A DNA stretch of 64,000 nucleotides from Lentzea nigeriaca (GCF_016907955.1 NZ_JAFBCX010000004.1:558001-622000); one strand, 5' to 3'; shown: positions 47,298-56,980, counted from the first letter of the stretch. The notes: generated by a model not told the origin, from the letters alone. Program-made: numbers and translations.

Positions 47298-48680
47298 TCA
47301 GCGGCCTCGGATGACCCGGATCGCGGCCGGGATCGCCTCCAGCAGACCCGATGCGGGCACTGGAGCCCCGTCCGCCGCCAGTTCGGCCGCCAGCACGTGC
47401 GCATACGCGGCATAACCAGCTGCCAGGAACGGATCCACGCCAGCGGCCAGCAGCGCCCCGATGATCCCCGACAGCACGTCCCCCGAACCGGCCGTCGCAG
47501 GCCACGACGACGTCGCCGAGTTCACCAGCGCCCGTCCGTCCGGCGCCGCCACCACGGTCCTATGTCCCTTGAGCAGCACCACGGCGTTGAAGCGCTGAGC
47601 AGCCTTCCGCGCCGCACCGACCCGATCGCCGCCGACCGGACCGGCCAGCCGTTCGAACTCACGGTCGTGCGGCGTCAGCACGAGCGGGGTGTCCGGGTCG
47701 CGGGCGTCCCACAGCGTGGGGTGCTGCGCGAGCAGCGTGATGGCGTCGGCGTCCGCGATCACCGGCACGCCCGCCTCCAGCACGAACCTCAGCACACCGT
47801 CCGACGACGAGCCGGTGCCCATACCCGGTCCGACGACCCAGGCCTGCACGCGTCCTGCGTCGCCGATCGAGCCGGTGCAGATGGTCTCGGGCCAGCGGGC
47901 GCGGATCGCGTCGGCGGCGGGGCCCGCGTAGCGGACCATGCCCGACGTGGCGAGCACGGCGGCGCCCGTCGAGAGCATGGCGGCACCCGGATAGGTCGCG
48001 CTGCCGGCCGCGACGCCCGTGACGCCCTGCGTGTACTTGTCGTCGGACGGGCCCGGTACCGGCCAGGCGATGTCCGAGCGGTCGAGCAGCACGAAGTCCG
48101 GATCCTTGGGCCGCAGCCCGATGTCGACCAGGTGCACCTCACCGCACTCCGCCAGCGCGTGCACGGGCTTGAGGCAGCCGAACGTGACCGTGGTGTGCGC
48201 ACGCACGTAAGGACCGGTGATCTCGCCGGTGTCCGGGTCGATCCCGGACGGCAGGTCCACGGCCAGGATCGGCGCACGCACCGAGTCGACCAGAGCGGCC
48301 GCGTCCGGACGCAGCGGACCGCGCGCGGACAGGCCGACGATCCCGTCGATGACCAGGTCCGGGTCACCCACGGAGGAGACGACCCGGCCACCGGCACGGC
48401 GAAAAGCCGCGAGGCCCTCGGCATGCGCCTTGGCCGGGTTGAGCAGCACAGCGGACACCGCCACACCGCGGCGGCGCAGGAAATAGCCGGCCCACAGGGC
48501 GTCGCCGCCGTTGTTGCCCGCACCGACGAGCAACGTGACGCGGCGACGTCCCGCAAGAAGCCTCAGGGCGTGGGTGGCCACACCGAACGCTGCCTTGCGC
48601 ATCAACGAGCCCGGCGGGACCACCGCCATGAGCTCCTCTTCAGCGGCCTTGACGCGTTCGGTGTGCCAGACACTCCTCAC
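47298..48680 (-). CDS. nnr: Bifunctional NAD(P)HX epimerase/dehydratase
   Basis: 460 residues. The N-terminal half is the YjeF_N epimerase (VTLLVGAGNNGGDALWAGYF, VDGIVG-type phrase VIDGIVGLSARGP, VDLPSGIDPDTGE). The C-terminal half is the ADP/ATP-dependent dehydratase (LTPHDREFERLAG, WPATAGSGDVLSGIIGALLA). It repairs hydrated NAD(P)H. The fused form is normal in bacteria. Starts at GTG 48680, 26 bases after glmS ends, so co-transcription is likely. Confidence 0.96.
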   Translation of the reverse strand: MRSVWHTERVKAAEEELMAVVPPGSLMRKAAFGVATHALRLLAGRRRVTLLVGAGNNGGDALWAGYFLRRRGVAVSAVLLNPAKAHAEGLAAFRRAGGRVVSSVGDPDLVIDGIVGLSARGPLRPDAAALVDSVRAPILAVDLPSGIDPDTGEITGPYVRAHTTVTFGCLKPVHALAECGEVHLVDIGLRPKDPDFVLLDRSDIAWPVPGPSDDKYTQGVTGVAAGSATYPGAAMLSTGAAVLATSGMVRYAGPAADAIRARWPETICTGSIGDAGRVQAWVVGPGMGTGSSSDGVLRFVLEAGVPVIADADAITLLAQHPTLWDARDPDTPLVLTPHDREFERLAGPVGGDRVGAARKAAQRFNAVVLLKGHRTVVAAPDGRALVNSATSSWPATAGSGDVLSGIIGALLAAGVDPFLAAGYAAYAHVLAAELAADGAPVPASGLLEAIPAAIRVIRGR

Positions 48681-48706
48681 AAATCCCCCTGCCCGACGGG
48701 GTCAAC

Positions 48707-50566
48707 TCACTCGACCGTAACGGACTTCGCCAGGTTGCGGGGCTTGTCCACGTCGTAGCCGCGGCTGCGCGCGATCTCGGCGGCCAGCACCTGCAGCGGC
48801 ACCGTCGAGATGAGCGGCTGCAGCAGGGTCGGGACGGCCGGGATCTCGATCAGGTGGTCGGCGAACGGGCGCACGGTCTCGTCGCCCTCCTCGGCGATCA
48901 CGATCGTGCGGGCGCCGCGGGCCTGGATCTCGCTGATGTTCGACACCAGCTTCGAGTGCAGGACGGCGCGGCCCTTCGGCGACGGCATGACCACGACGAC
49001 CGGGAGGTTCTCCTCGATCAGCGCGATCGGGCCGTGCTTGAGCTCACCGGCGGCGAAGCCCTCGGCGTGCATGTACGCGAGCTCCTTGAGCTTGAGCGCG
49101 CCCTCCAGTGCCACCGGGTAGCCGACGTGGCGGCCGAGGAACAGCACGGCCTTCGAGTCGGCCAGCTCACGGCCGAGCTGCCGGACCTGCTCGACGGTGC
49201 CGAGCACGCGCTGCACGGCCTCCGGCATGGCCTCCAGCTCGGCGAACTCGCGGGCGACCTCGTCCGGGTACTTGGTGCCACGGGCCTGCGCCAGCGCCAG
49301 GCCGACGAGGTAGTTCGCCGCGATCTGGGCGAGGAACGCCTTCGTCGACGCGACACCGATCTCCGGGCCGGCGTGCGTGTAGAGGACGGCGTCGGACTCG
49401 CGTGGGATCTGCGCGCCGTTCGTGTTGCAGACGGCCAGAACGCGGGCCTTCTGCGCACGGGCGTGGCGCACGGCCTCCAGCGTGTCCGCGGTCTCGCCCG
49501 ACTGCGACACGGCGACGACGAGCGTGTCGCGGTCGAGCACCGGGTCGCGGTAGCGGAACTCGGAGGCGAGCTCGACCTCGACGGGCAGGCGGGTCCAGTG
49601 CTCGATCGCGTACTTCGCGACGAGACCGGAGTGGTAGGCGGAACCGCAGGCGATGACGAAGACCTTGTCGACGTCGCGCAGGTCCTGGTCCGACAGGCGC
49701 TGCTCGTCGAGGACGATCCGGCCGTTCGAGAAGTGGCCGCGCAGCGTGTTCGCCAGCGCGTCCGGCTGCTCCTCGATCTCCTTGAGCATGAAGTACTCGT
49801 GGCCGCCCTTCTCGGCGGCGCTGAGATCCCAGTTGACCGTGAACGGCTTGGCCTCGGCCGGCTCGCCGTCGAAGTCGGTGACCTCGTAGCCCTCGCGCGT
49901 GATCACGACCATCTGGTCCTGACCCAGCTCGACGGCCTCCTTGGTGTGCGCGATGAACGCGGAGACGTCGCTCGCCACGAAGTGCTCGCCCTCGCCGACA
50001 CCCACGACCAGCGGGGAGTTGCGGCGGGCAGCCACGACCTGGTTCGGCTCGTCGGCGTGCGTGAACACGAGGGTGAACGCGCCCTCCAGGCGGCGCACGA
50101 CCTTGCGCACGCTGGCCGGCAGGTCGCCCTTCGTGTCGCCCTCGTTGTAGGCGAGCGCCACGAGGTGCGCGACCGTCTCGGTGTCGGTGTCCGACGCCAT
50201 CTCGACGCCGAGCCCCTCGAGCTCGGCACGCAGCACGGCGAAGTTCTCGATGATGCCGTTGTGCACCACGGCGACGCGGTTCGTCGCGTCGCGGTGCGGG
50301 TGGCTGTTGCGGTCGATCGGCGCGCCGTGCGTCGCCCACCGCGTGTGCCCCATGCCGACGGTGCCCGCGAAGTTGTCGCGGCCCACCTCGTCGAGCCTCG
50401 TCTCCAGGTTCTGCAGCCGGCCGGCCTTGCGCTCGACGGCCAGGTCGCCCTCGCTGATGACAGCAACGCCTGCCGAGTCGTAACCCCGGTACTCGAGCCG
50501 CCTCAGCCCGTCCAGCACGACGTCGAGCGCCGCCCGGTGACCCACGTATCCCACGATTCCGCACAC
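48707..50566 (-). CDS. glmS: Glutamine-fructose-6-phosphate aminotransferase (isomerizing)
   Basis: 619 residues. The N-terminal nucleophile Cys2 (MCGIVGYVGHRAALDVVL) and glutaminase motifs (GMGHTRWATHG, HNGIIENF) are present. Two SIS isomerase domains follow (ACGSAYHSGLVAKYAIEHW, VSQSGETADTLEAV, GAGEL-type AAGELKHGPIALI), ending with PRNLAKSVTVE. It makes glucosamine-6-phosphate, feeding GlmM (55457-56791) in the same region. No glmS riboswitch is seen or expected in this clade. Confidence 0.98.
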   Translation of the reverse strand: MCGIVGYVGHRAALDVVLDGLRRLEYRGYDSAGVAVISEGDLAVERKAGRLQNLETRLDEVGRDNFAGTVGMGHTRWATHGAPIDRNSHPHRDATNRVAVVHNGIIENFAVLRAELEGLGVEMASDTDTETVAHLVALAYNEGDTKGDLPASVRKVVRRLEGAFTLVFTHADEPNQVVAARRNSPLVVGVGEGEHFVASDVSAFIAHTKEAVELGQDQMVVITREGYEVTDFDGEPAEAKPFTVNWDLSAAEKGGHEYFMLKEIEEQPDALANTLRGHFSNGRIVLDEQRLSDQDLRDVDKVFVIACGSAYHSGLVAKYAIEHWTRLPVEVELASEFRYRDPVLDRDTLVVAVSQSGETADTLEAVRHARAQKARVLAVCNTNGAQIPRESDAVLYTHAGPEIGVASTKAFLAQIAANYLVGLALAQARGTKYPDEVAREFAELEAMPEAVQRVLGTVEQVRQLGRELADSKAVLFLGRHVGYPVALEGALKLKELAYMHAEGFAAGELKHGPIALIEENLPVVVVMPSPKGRAVLHSKLVSNISEIQARGARTIVIAEEGDETVRPFADHLIEIPAVPTLLQPLISTVPLQVLAAEIARSRGYDVDKPRNLAKSVTVE

Positions 50567-50700
50567 GAGAAACAGACTAGCTAGACCACGCCGCTAACCC
50601 TAATGAGTGAGGACGGCGCGTCATCGCTGGTCAGAGCCACGGATGGTGTAGACCAATCTCGAATGTGGTGTGCGCGACAGGATCGACTACGGTTCACCCC

Positions 50701-51534
50701 ATGTCTCGCCGCGTGATCACGCTGACCGCGAAACAGGCCCTCGAGGAGCTCAGCAGGCCCGGTCCGCACCCGGTGCTGCGCGGCGATCTCGCACTCGTCG
50801 GCCTGCCGGGCGTGATCTTCACGCCGCGGTCGGGCCTGGGTCTTCCCGCCGTCTCGTTCGGCCACGGCTGGATGCAGCCCGTCCGCCGCTACCACGGGCT
50901 TTTGCGCCACCTGGCGTCGTGGGGCTTCGTGGCCGCGGCACCGGCCGTGGAACGCGGACCGCTGCTGTCGGCACGGGTGCTGGCGGCCAACCTGCTGACC
51001 ACTGTGGACATCTGCACCGGCATGCGGCTCGGATCCGGGGAGATCAGCGTGGACCCGGCTCGGGTCGCGCTCGCCGGACACTCGATGGGTGGCGGTGCGG
51101 CGGTGCTGGCGGCGTCCGAAGCCGACCGGGTCAGGGCCGTTGTGACTTTGGCCGCAACGGAGACGCGACCATCCGCGCTCGACGCCGCACGTGAGGTCAC
51201 CGTGCCGGGCCTGCACCTCGCGGCTGGTGAGGACCGGATCGCGCCCCCCGTCGGGCATTCCGAGGCGATCGCCCAGGCGTGGGGCGGGCCCGTGCAGTTC
51301 CGCCTGCTGCCCAAGGCGTCACACCTCGGGTTCACCGAGGGGCGGCACTGGAGCGAACTGCTGCTCGACGGGCACGCCGAGCGCGGATCGCACAAGCTCG
51401 GCCGCGCGTTCGTGACCGCGTTCCTGCTGCGGGTGCTGACCGGCGAGCGCCGCTACGACGAACTGCTCGACAGCGACGTGAGGAACGCGAACCTCGTCTT
51501 CCAGCGGGACGCTCTGCGCAGGCGCCCCGCCTGA
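50701..51534 (+). CDS. Alpha/beta hydrolase (dienelactone hydrolase/PHB-depolymerase-like)
   Basis: 277 residues from the ATG at 50701. PAVSFGHGWMQPVRRYHGLL is the oxyanion region. The nucleophile elbow is VALAGHSMGGGAAVLAA (Ser), the Asp is in LHLAAGEDRIAPPVG and the His in PKASHLGFTEGRHW, so the triad is complete. No signal peptide is apparent. Position next to glmS resembles Rv3438 in mycobacteria. The substrate is unknown. It is divergent from glmS and convergent with the type VII-associated gene, with a 7-base gap. Confidence 0.88.
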   Translation: MSRRVITLTAKQALEELSRPGPHPVLRGDLALVGLPGVIFTPRSGLGLPAVSFGHGWMQPVRRYHGLLRHLASWGFVAAAPAVERGPLLSARVLAANLLTTVDICTGMRLGSGEISVDPARVALAGHSMGGGAAVLAASEADRVRAVVTLAATETRPSALDAAREVTVPGLHLAAGEDRIAPPVGHSEAIAQAWGGPVQFRLLPKASHLGFTEGRHWSELLLDGHAERGSHKLGRAFVTAFLLRVLTGERRYDELLDSDVRNANLVFQRDALRRRPA

Positions 51535-51541
51535 CGGATCG

Positions 51542-51979
51542 TCAGCTCAGCCAGGTCTGACCGCTGAGGTCGTCGTCATCGTCCACCGGTGCCGGGCGGC
51601 GCGGGCGGGCCGGCGGCGCGACCGGAGGCGGTGGCGGTGGCGCCACGGGAGGCGTCGGGACAACAGGCCTCTGGGCCTGGTAGCCGCCGTCGTCGTCCTC
51701 CGGCCCGAACGCCATCTCCCCGGCGCCGCGCTCGGGACGTTCCCACTGGGGCTTGCGCGGTTGCTGCTGCTCGCCCTGCTTGGAGGCCTTCTCGGCGCTC
51801 TCGCGGGCGTCGGCGATGTCCCGCTGGCGCTTTTCCTCGCGCGCCTTGGCCTCGGCCGCCAGGCGATCCTGGTCGGCCTTGAGCTCGGCCGACACCTCGG
51901 CCGTGGCACGCCGGGTCTTGGCCAGGTTGTCGTCGAACAGCATCTGGATGCGCGGGTCGACTTCCCCGATCATCGCCAT
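51542..51979 (-). CDS. Coiled-coil, Pro-rich type VII-associated protein with acidic C-terminus
   Basis: 145 residues from the ATG at 51979 (GAGG about 10 bases upstream), or from 51973 with an ATGA overlap on the 916-residue protein gene. The N-terminal 75 residues are a charged coiled coil (TAEVSAELKADQDRLAAEAK, REEKRQRDIADARESAEK). A Pro-rich linker follows, then the end DDDDDLSGQTWLS. The small protein at 59014-59403 has the same layout and a similar end. Coupling to the large WxG protein suggests a chaperone or adaptor role in type VII secretion (inference). Confidence 0.75.
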   Translation of the reverse strand: MAMIGEVDPRIQMLFDDNLAKTRRATAEVSAELKADQDRLAAEAKAREEKRQRDIADARESAEKASKQGEQQQPRKPQWERPERGAGEMAFGPEDDDGGYQAQRPVVPTPPVAPPPPPPVAPPARPRRPAPVDDDDDLSGQTWLS

Positions 51980-54720
51980 GGGTTGGCGGCCTCTCCTCGT
52001 TCGTCACCCAGCACGGTCTGCACGCTCAACGGGTTGTTGTTGTCGTCGTCGAACAACGTGCCGGTCGTGCGCCACTGGCTGGCACCACGCTCGGTGTCGC
52101 CGCCCTGCTGACCACCCCCGGCGCCGCCACCGCCCATCATGCCGCCACCCATCATCCCGCCACCCATCATGCCGCCGGCCGCACCGGTCGGGCCCTGGTG
52201 GGCACCGTCCTGCATGGACGGCAGGCTCGCGGAGCCGGGCTGACCGGCTTCGGAGGCGTTGGTGTCGAAGCCGCTGCCGCTGTCGCCCTGGCTCTGACCG
52301 CTGAAGGCGGCGTCCGGGGTGGAGCTGCCGAGGACCGACTCGCCGCTCGAGTGACCCCCGCCGGTGAAGGAGACACCGGAGGTCGCCGTGCTGTCCGAAG
52401 CCTGTGCGTACAGCGGGCCTTCCGACGCGTGGATCTTGGGCTCGCCGACGTTCGGCATGATGCCGTTGTCCTCGATGTAGCTGCGGCCCACCGACTCCTG
52501 GAAGCGCTCGCCCAGACCCGGCTGGCCTGGCTGGCCCTCCTGGCCCGGCGGGTTCCAGATCGGCTGCTCGGCGGCCGGAGCCTGCGCGGGCATCGTCTGG
52601 AACTCCCGCTCGGCCGGCATCGGCTGGAACTCGCCCTCGGCGGGCATCGTCGTGAAGCCGCCGTCGGCGGGAACCGGCTGCGGGAAGTCGGACTCGGGGA
52701 GACGAAGACCGTCGCTCAGCCCCGGCCCGTCCACACCGCGACCACCCTCACCACGACCGCCCTCGCCCTGCTCGGAGCCGGGGGTGTGCGCCGCCGGGTT
52801 GTCGTCCTCGCCGAAGCTCACGCCGATCTGGTCGGGCGTGCCGTCGCCGTTGTCCGCGGTCAGGTTGATCTCGCCGGTCTGGGCGTTGACCTCGGCGGTG
52901 AAGTTGACGCCGTCCTGCTCGATGTGGATCTTGCCGTCGGCGCCGACCTCGACCGGGATCGGGTTCGACTCCGAACCCGCCGGACCGCCCGCAGGTGCCG
53001 CGCCGCCACCCGGCGCCGGCGTGTTGCCGGTGGCGCCCGGTGCACCCGGCGCCGTCTGGTTCGACGGCGTCGAGCCGGTGAGCGTGTTGGCCATGTTCGT
53101 GATGGCCTGCGTGCCGTTCTGGCCCATCAGGGCCTTGGCGGCCTCGGGGTTCTTGCTGAAGTCCAGGTCGTAGGTCTTCGGCTCGCCCTTCGGCGTGTCG
53201 ATGGTCATCTTCACGTGCCCGTTCGAGTCGGGCTCCGTGACCTTGATCGTGTTGTCGCCGGCCTTGACCGTGACGGTCTCGAGCTTCTCCTCCGGCTTGG
53301 CCTGGTTGTCCGGCTTGCCGTCGCCGTCGAAGTCGTCGGGCTTGCCGTCGCCGTCGGTGTCACCGGGGACGTCGGGCTTGCCGTCGCCGTTCTTGTCGAG
53401 CGGGTTCTCCGGCTTGGGCATCTCGGGCATGCCACCGCCGCCACCGCCGCCACCACCGGTCGTGCCGCCGCCTCCGCCGCCACCACCGTTCTTGACGGGC
53501 TTGCGCTCCTTGTCCGCCTCGGTGAACGACGGCGGCTCGCCGACCTTGCCGAACGGGTCTCCGCCGAAGGCCGTCGTCATGCCCTGGAACATTGCCTTGT
53601 AGTCGCCGTCGACACCGGTCTGCACGGCCTGGCAGTAGCCGTCGAACGCCTTCTTCTTGCTGTCGAACTCCTGGCAGAGCGCCTTCAGCTTCTCCTTGGC
53701 GTCGCTGATGATCTTGTCGCGGACGTCGGCGATCCAGCCGCCCCAGCCGAGGCCGGACAGGATGCCGAGCGGGCCGCCGCAGATCGCGCCGAGCACGGAG
53801 TTCTTGAGGTCGCTCTGGACGCCGTAGAGCCAGTCGAGGATGCCGCCGTCGTTCGGGAAGACGTCACCGTTCGCGTGCCGGATGGCCTCCTCGGCCTCCT
53901 CGACGGTCAGTCCACCGCACTTCTCCGAGTACTGGTCGTGGATCTGCTGCGCGAAGTCCTTGACGTGCTTCTGCATGTTGGTCACGCCGCCGGTGATCGC
54001 ACCGGGGCCCGTGCCCGCCTGCTGCACGAACGTCTTCGAGGTGTTGGCGAACTTGTCGTGGTACCCCCGCGCGGCCTCCGCGGCGGGGCCCTCCCACGAG
54101 CCGAGCCCGTTCCAGGCGCTGCCGAGCTGGTTGTCGTGCTCCTGGATCTTCTTGACGTTCTCGCCGAGCTTGTGCGCGTCCTCGCGGAACTTCGCGAAGT
54201 CGATGTCGCGGACCTCGTCGTAGGCGCGGTAGATGTCGTTCTGCAGGTTCGGCGCGGCGCCCTGGTGCCCGCACGCCGGCGCGGCCTTGGCGTAGACCGG
54301 GATGAACTTCTCGAAGAAGCGCAGGCCGGGGGCGCCTGCGTCGAGCAGCGTGTTGCTGTTCGGAACGTCGCCCTGCTCGTTCAGCACCTTCTGGGTGGAG
54401 CCGAGCTCGCGCTCCTCCTTGGCCTTGTTGACGAGCTTGTCCGCGTCGCCACCCTCCATGGTGAACGCGGCGTGCGCGCCCTCCTTGGCGATGTTGCGCG
54501 TCTCGCTGAAGCCGAACGTCAGGGGCGCGAGCAGCGTGCCCACCACGTGGTCGCCCACGCTCGGGTCGTCGGGCACCTCGACGCCGTTCGCCTTGCCGTA
54601 GCGCTCGACCTCTTCCTGGGGAGCGCCGGCACCCGCGAGTGCGCGGACGAGCTGCTTCTTGGTCTCCGGGGTGACATTCGGGTCGTCCAGGAGCTTCTTG
54701 ATCTCGTTCTGGTCCGCCAC
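51970..54720 (-). CDS. Large WxG-domain protein, candidate type VII secretion substrate
   Basis: 916 residues. No Sec/Tat signal and no clear membrane anchor. Around residues 160-250 there is an ESX-like helical hairpin with LGSAWNGLGSWEGPAAEAAR (WxG turn). A hydrophobic Gly-rich helix (GAICGGPLGILSGLGWGGWI) follows. The middle has Gly-rich runs flanking DKNGDGKPDVPGDTDGDGKP, tandem DxDxDGxxD loops like thrombospondin type 3 calcium repeats. The second half is low-complexity Pro/Gly/Ser with GGMMGGGMMGGG near the end. It lies 6 bases after the EspC-like gene. It is probably secreted to the surface through a type VII system; function unknown. Confidence 0.8.
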   Translation of the reverse strand: MADQNEIKKLLDDPNVTPETKKQLVRALAGAGAPQEEVERYGKANGVEVPDDPSVGDHVVGTLLAPLTFGFSETRNIAKEGAHAAFTMEGGDADKLVNKAKEERELGSTQKVLNEQGDVPNSNTLLDAGAPGLRFFEKFIPVYAKAAPACGHQGAAPNLQNDIYRAYDEVRDIDFAKFREDAHKLGENVKKIQEHDNQLGSAWNGLGSWEGPAAEAARGYHDKFANTSKTFVQQAGTGPGAITGGVTNMQKHVKDFAQQIHDQYSEKCGGLTVEEAEEAIRHANGDVFPNDGGILDWLYGVQSDLKNSVLGAICGGPLGILSGLGWGGWIADVRDKIISDAKEKLKALCQEFDSKKKAFDGYCQAVQTGVDGDYKAMFQGMTTAFGGDPFGKVGEPPSFTEADKERKPVKNGGGGGGGGTTGGGGGGGGGMPEMPKPENPLDKNGDGKPDVPGDTDGDGKPDDFDGDGKPDNQAKPEEKLETVTVKAGDNTIKVTEPDSNGHVKMTIDTPKGEPKTYDLDFSKNPEAAKALMGQNGTQAITNMANTLTGSTPSNQTAPGAPGATGNTPAPGGGAAPAGGPAGSESNPIPVEVGADGKIHIEQDGVNFTAEVNAQTGEINLTADNGDGTPDQIGVSFGEDDNPAAHTPGSEQGEGGRGEGGRGVDGPGLSDGLRLPESDFPQPVPADGGFTTMPAEGEFQPMPAEREFQTMPAQAPAAEQPIWNPPGQEGQPGQPGLGERFQESVGRSYIEDNGIMPNVGEPKIHASEGPLYAQASDSTATSGVSFTGGGHSSGESVLGSSTPDAAFSGQSQGDSGSGFDTNASEAGQPGSASLPSMQDGAHQGPTGAAGGMMGGGMMGGGMMGGGGAGGGQQGGDTERGASQWRTTGTLFDDDNNNPLSVQTVLGDERGEAANPWR
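53270..53400 (-). repeat. DxDxDG calcium-loop-like repeats coded in the large WxG protein
   Basis: This segment codes for four successive Asp-rich units of about 12 residues (NGDGKPD, DTDGDGKPD, DFDGDGKPD pattern). In thrombospondin type 3 and dockerin-like repeats such loops bind Ca2+. Confidence 0.6.
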
Positions 54721-54726
54721 GACTCG

Positions 54727-55020
54727 TTACCCCTTGAACTGACCCGAGGAGTGCGCCTCGGTCGACTCGTACGACTTGGCGACGTCCTTCAGGCGCGTGG
54801 CGATGCCATTGGCCTCCTGCCCGAACTTCTCCACGCTCGCGCCGAACTGGTCGAAGAAGGTCTTGTACTGGGCAGCGACGGCCTGGAACTTGCGTCCTAC
54901 CTGACCAGCCCCCACGCCCGGTGTGATCGAGGCCTTCATGGAGATCAGTTGTGATCCCTCTGCCTCGTACGTCCCCGCCGCCTTGGTCAAATCGCCGGAC
55001 TGTACGCCGAACCCAGACAT
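54727..55020 (-). CDS. EspC-like small type VII secretion protein
   Basis: 97 residues from the ATG at 55020 with GGGGAGG 6 bases upstream. It is WXG100-sized and all helical: VQSGDLTKAAGTYEAEGSQL, then FQAVAAQYKTFFDQFGASVE, and a C-terminal YESTE, i.e. the YxxxD/E type VII export signal. It lacks a WxG and resembles the EspC/DUF2580 group. It directly precedes the 916-residue WxG protein, so the two may form a secreted heterodimer like EspA-EspC or PE-PPE (inference). Confidence 0.8.
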   Translation of the reverse strand: MSGFGVQSGDLTKAAGTYEAEGSQLISMKASITPGVGAGQVGRKFQAVAAQYKTFFDQFGASVEKFGQEANGIATRLKDVAKSYESTEAHSSGQFKG

Positions 55021-55085
55021 GCCTCGCCTCCCCTTGTCCCCGATCTGACGCAATTCGGCCTCATCGGGTTCCGCCATACAGTGCC

Positions 55086-55112
55086 AGCTCCGGTCGTGCG
55101 CTGACCGGAGCT
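55086..55112 (-). terminator. Hairpin upstream of the espC-like gene
   Basis: AGCTCCGGTC (55086-55095) pairs perfectly with GACCGGAGCT (55103-55112) around a 7-base loop. It is about 50 bases beyond the stop of the small Pro-rich protein gene and may separate it from the espC-like gene. Confidence 0.55.
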
Positions 55113-55164
55113 CCGTGATGTCGGTTGCCTTAGTAAACAGCCATTCGGCGGCATCCGCCGACGA

Positions 55165-55440
55165 TCACCACTGATCGGGCGGCCGCTGACCAGGCTGCGG
55201 GTACGACCCCTGCGGAGGCGGCGGATAGCCGGGGTGGGGCGGGTAGGGCGACTGCTGCGGGTACGGCTGATGACCTGGCATCGGTTGCTGCGGGTAACCG
55301 GGCTGTCCAGGTGGGAACTGCTGCTGGTGGTACGGGTACGCCTGTTGCGGCGGCTTGCGCCTGGTGGTCAGCACGACCACCAGGACCACCCCGACCACAA
55401 CCAGCACGAGCAGGAAGAACAGCACCATCCAGGCAGCCAC
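55165..55440 (-). CDS. Small membrane protein with Pro/Gln/Tyr-rich tail
   Basis: 91 residues from the GTG at 55440, with GGAGG 4 bases upstream; an earlier start at 55479 would overlap glmM. One N-terminal transmembrane helix (VLFFLLVLVVVGVVLVVVLTT) then RRK, so the tail is cytoplasmic. The tail is made of PGYPQQPMPGHQPYPQQ-type repeats, as in many actinobacterial membrane scaffolds. It lies 16 bases downstream of glmM and is probably co-transcribed. Function unknown. Confidence 0.7.
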   Translation of the reverse strand: MAAWMVLFFLLVLVVVGVVLVVVLTTRRKPPQQAYPYHQQQFPPGQPGYPQQPMPGHQPYPQQSPYPPHPGYPPPPQGSYPQPGQRPPDQW

Positions 55441-55456
55441 GGGTCCTCCGAGATCC

Positions 55457-56791
55457 TCAGTGGACCGAGGAAACCACACCAGCCAGACGTTGCGCTGCCG
55501 ACTCCGCCTGTTCGTGGCTCGTGGCCTCGACCATCACCCGCACGAGCTGCTCGGTGCCGGACGGGCGCAGCAGCACGCGGCCGGTGTCGCCCAGCTCGGC
55601 CTCGACGGCGGCGACAGCCTCGCTGACCGACGCCGCCTTGGCGACGGCGGCCTTGTCCGAGACCTTCACGTTGATCAGGACCTGCGGCAGCCGGCGCATC
55701 ACCGAGGCGAGGTCGGCGAGCGACTTGCCAGTCTCGGCCATGCGGGCCATCAGGCGCAGCGCCGTGAGCAGGCCGTCACCGGTGGTGGCGTGCGCGGGCA
55801 GCACCACGTGGCCGGACTGCTCGCCCCCGAGCGAGTAGCCGCCTGCCTTGAGGTCCTGCAGCACGTACCGGTCGCCGACCGCGGTGGTGCGGAGCCGGAT
55901 CTTGGCTTCCTTCATCGCGATGTGCAGCCCGAGGTTGCTCATCACGGTCGCGACGAGGGTGTCCTCGTACAGCTCACCCGCGTCGCGCATGGCGAGGGCG
56001 AGAATCGCGAGGATCTGGTCGCCGTCGACGACGTTGCCCTCGGCGTCCACGGCGAGGCAGCGGTCGGCGTCACCGTCGTGCGCGATGCCGAGGTCGGCAC
56101 CGTGCTCGCGAACCGCGGCGGCCACGACCTCGATGTGAGTCGAGCCACAGCCGTCGTTGATGTTGAGCCCGTCCGGGGTCGCGTTGATCGCGATCACCTC
56201 GGCCCCGGCGCGGCGGTACGCGTCCGGCGCCGCCACCGACGCGGCACCGTTCGCGCAGTCCACCACGACCTTGAGGCCGTCGAGGCGGTGCGGCGTGACC
56301 TTGAGCAGGTGCTCGACGTACTGGGTCTCGGAGTCGGGAACGTCGCGCACCCTGCCGATCGCGGCACCCGTGGGACGGTCGAAACCGGTACCCATGAGCT
56401 GCTCGATCTCGTCCTCGACCTCGTCGGGCAGCTTGTGACCGCCCGCGGCGAAGAGCTTGATCCCGTTGTCCGGCATCGCGTTGTGCGAGGCGGAGATCAT
56501 CACGCCGATGTCGGCGCCGAGAGCGGCGACGAGGTAGGCGACGGCCGGGGTGGGCAGGGCTCCGACGCGCAGCACGTCCGCACCGGCCGAGGTGAGGCCC
56601 GCGGTGACGGCGGCGTCGAGCATCTCGCTGCTCGCCCTGGGGTCGCGGCCGACGACAGCGACCGGGCGGTGGGAACGGTCGTGCTCAGCGAGCACTCGTG
56701 CCGCTGCGGCGGCGACGGACATCGCGAGCTCTGGCGTGAGATCGGCGTTGGCGAGACCACGCACTCCGTCGGTGCCGAACAGGCGGGCCAT
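55457..56791 (-). CDS. glmM: Phosphoglucosamine mutase
   Basis: 444 residues, the standard length. [15 protein letters not shown] start; phosphoserine loop [15 protein letters not shown]; metal loop [14 protein letters not shown]; sugar-binding [19 protein letters not shown]; phosphate-binding [14 protein letters not shown]. It converts glucosamine-6-P to glucosamine-1-P for UDP-GlcNAc. It is downstream of rplM-rpsI, as in mycobacteria (mrsA), but a strong terminator separates them. Confidence 0.98.
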   Translation of the reverse strand: MARLFGTDGVRGLANADLTPELAMSVAAAAARVLAEHDRSHRPVAVVGRDPRASSEMLDAAVTAGLTSAGADVLRVGALPTPAVAYLVAALGADIGVMISASHNAMPDNGIKLFAAGGHKLPDEVEDEIEQLMGTGFDRPTGAAIGRVRDVPDSETQYVEHLLKVTPHRLDGLKVVVDCANGAASVAAPDAYRRAGAEVIAINATPDGLNINDGCGSTHIEVVAAAVREHGADLGIAHDGDADRCLAVDAEGNVVDGDQILAILALAMRDAGELYEDTLVATVMSNLGLHIAMKEAKIRLRTTAVGDRYVLQDLKAGGYSLGGEQSGHVVLPAHATTGDGLLTALRLMARMAETGKSLADLASVMRRLPQVLINVKVSDKAAVAKAASVSEAVAAVEAELGDTGRVLLRPSGTEQLVRVMVEATSHEQAESAAQRLAGVVSSVH

Positions 56792-56841
56792 GAATCCTCC
56801 GAATTGGACACTGCGAGGCGACGGGAAAGACCCGGAAAACA

Positions 56842-56882
56842 CTGCGGGAGCAGCAGTTCGAGGTGAACTGCTGCTCCCGCAG
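56842..56882 (-). terminator. Terminator downstream of rpsI, 18-bp perfect stem
   Basis: Arms 56842-56859 and 56865-56882 (CTGCGGGAGCAGCAGTTC and its complement) enclose a 5-base loop. It lies about 100 bases beyond the rpsI stop and 50 bases before the glmM start, so glmM probably has its own promoter or depends on read-through. Confidence 0.8.
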
Positions 56883-56980
56883 GTACAGCTGGGGCGCTCG
56901 GGATGCGGGGTGTCCCCGCAGTCACCGTGGAAGAGCAGCGGTCTGACGAATGCAGACACAACCCTCCCAGCGATGGAGCG

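Noticed and set aside
52198..54954. 918-codon plus-strand open frame opposite the large WxG protein
   Set aside because: Antisense, no recognisable domain; the minus-strand protein has a WxG turn, coupling to neighbours and a good start context.
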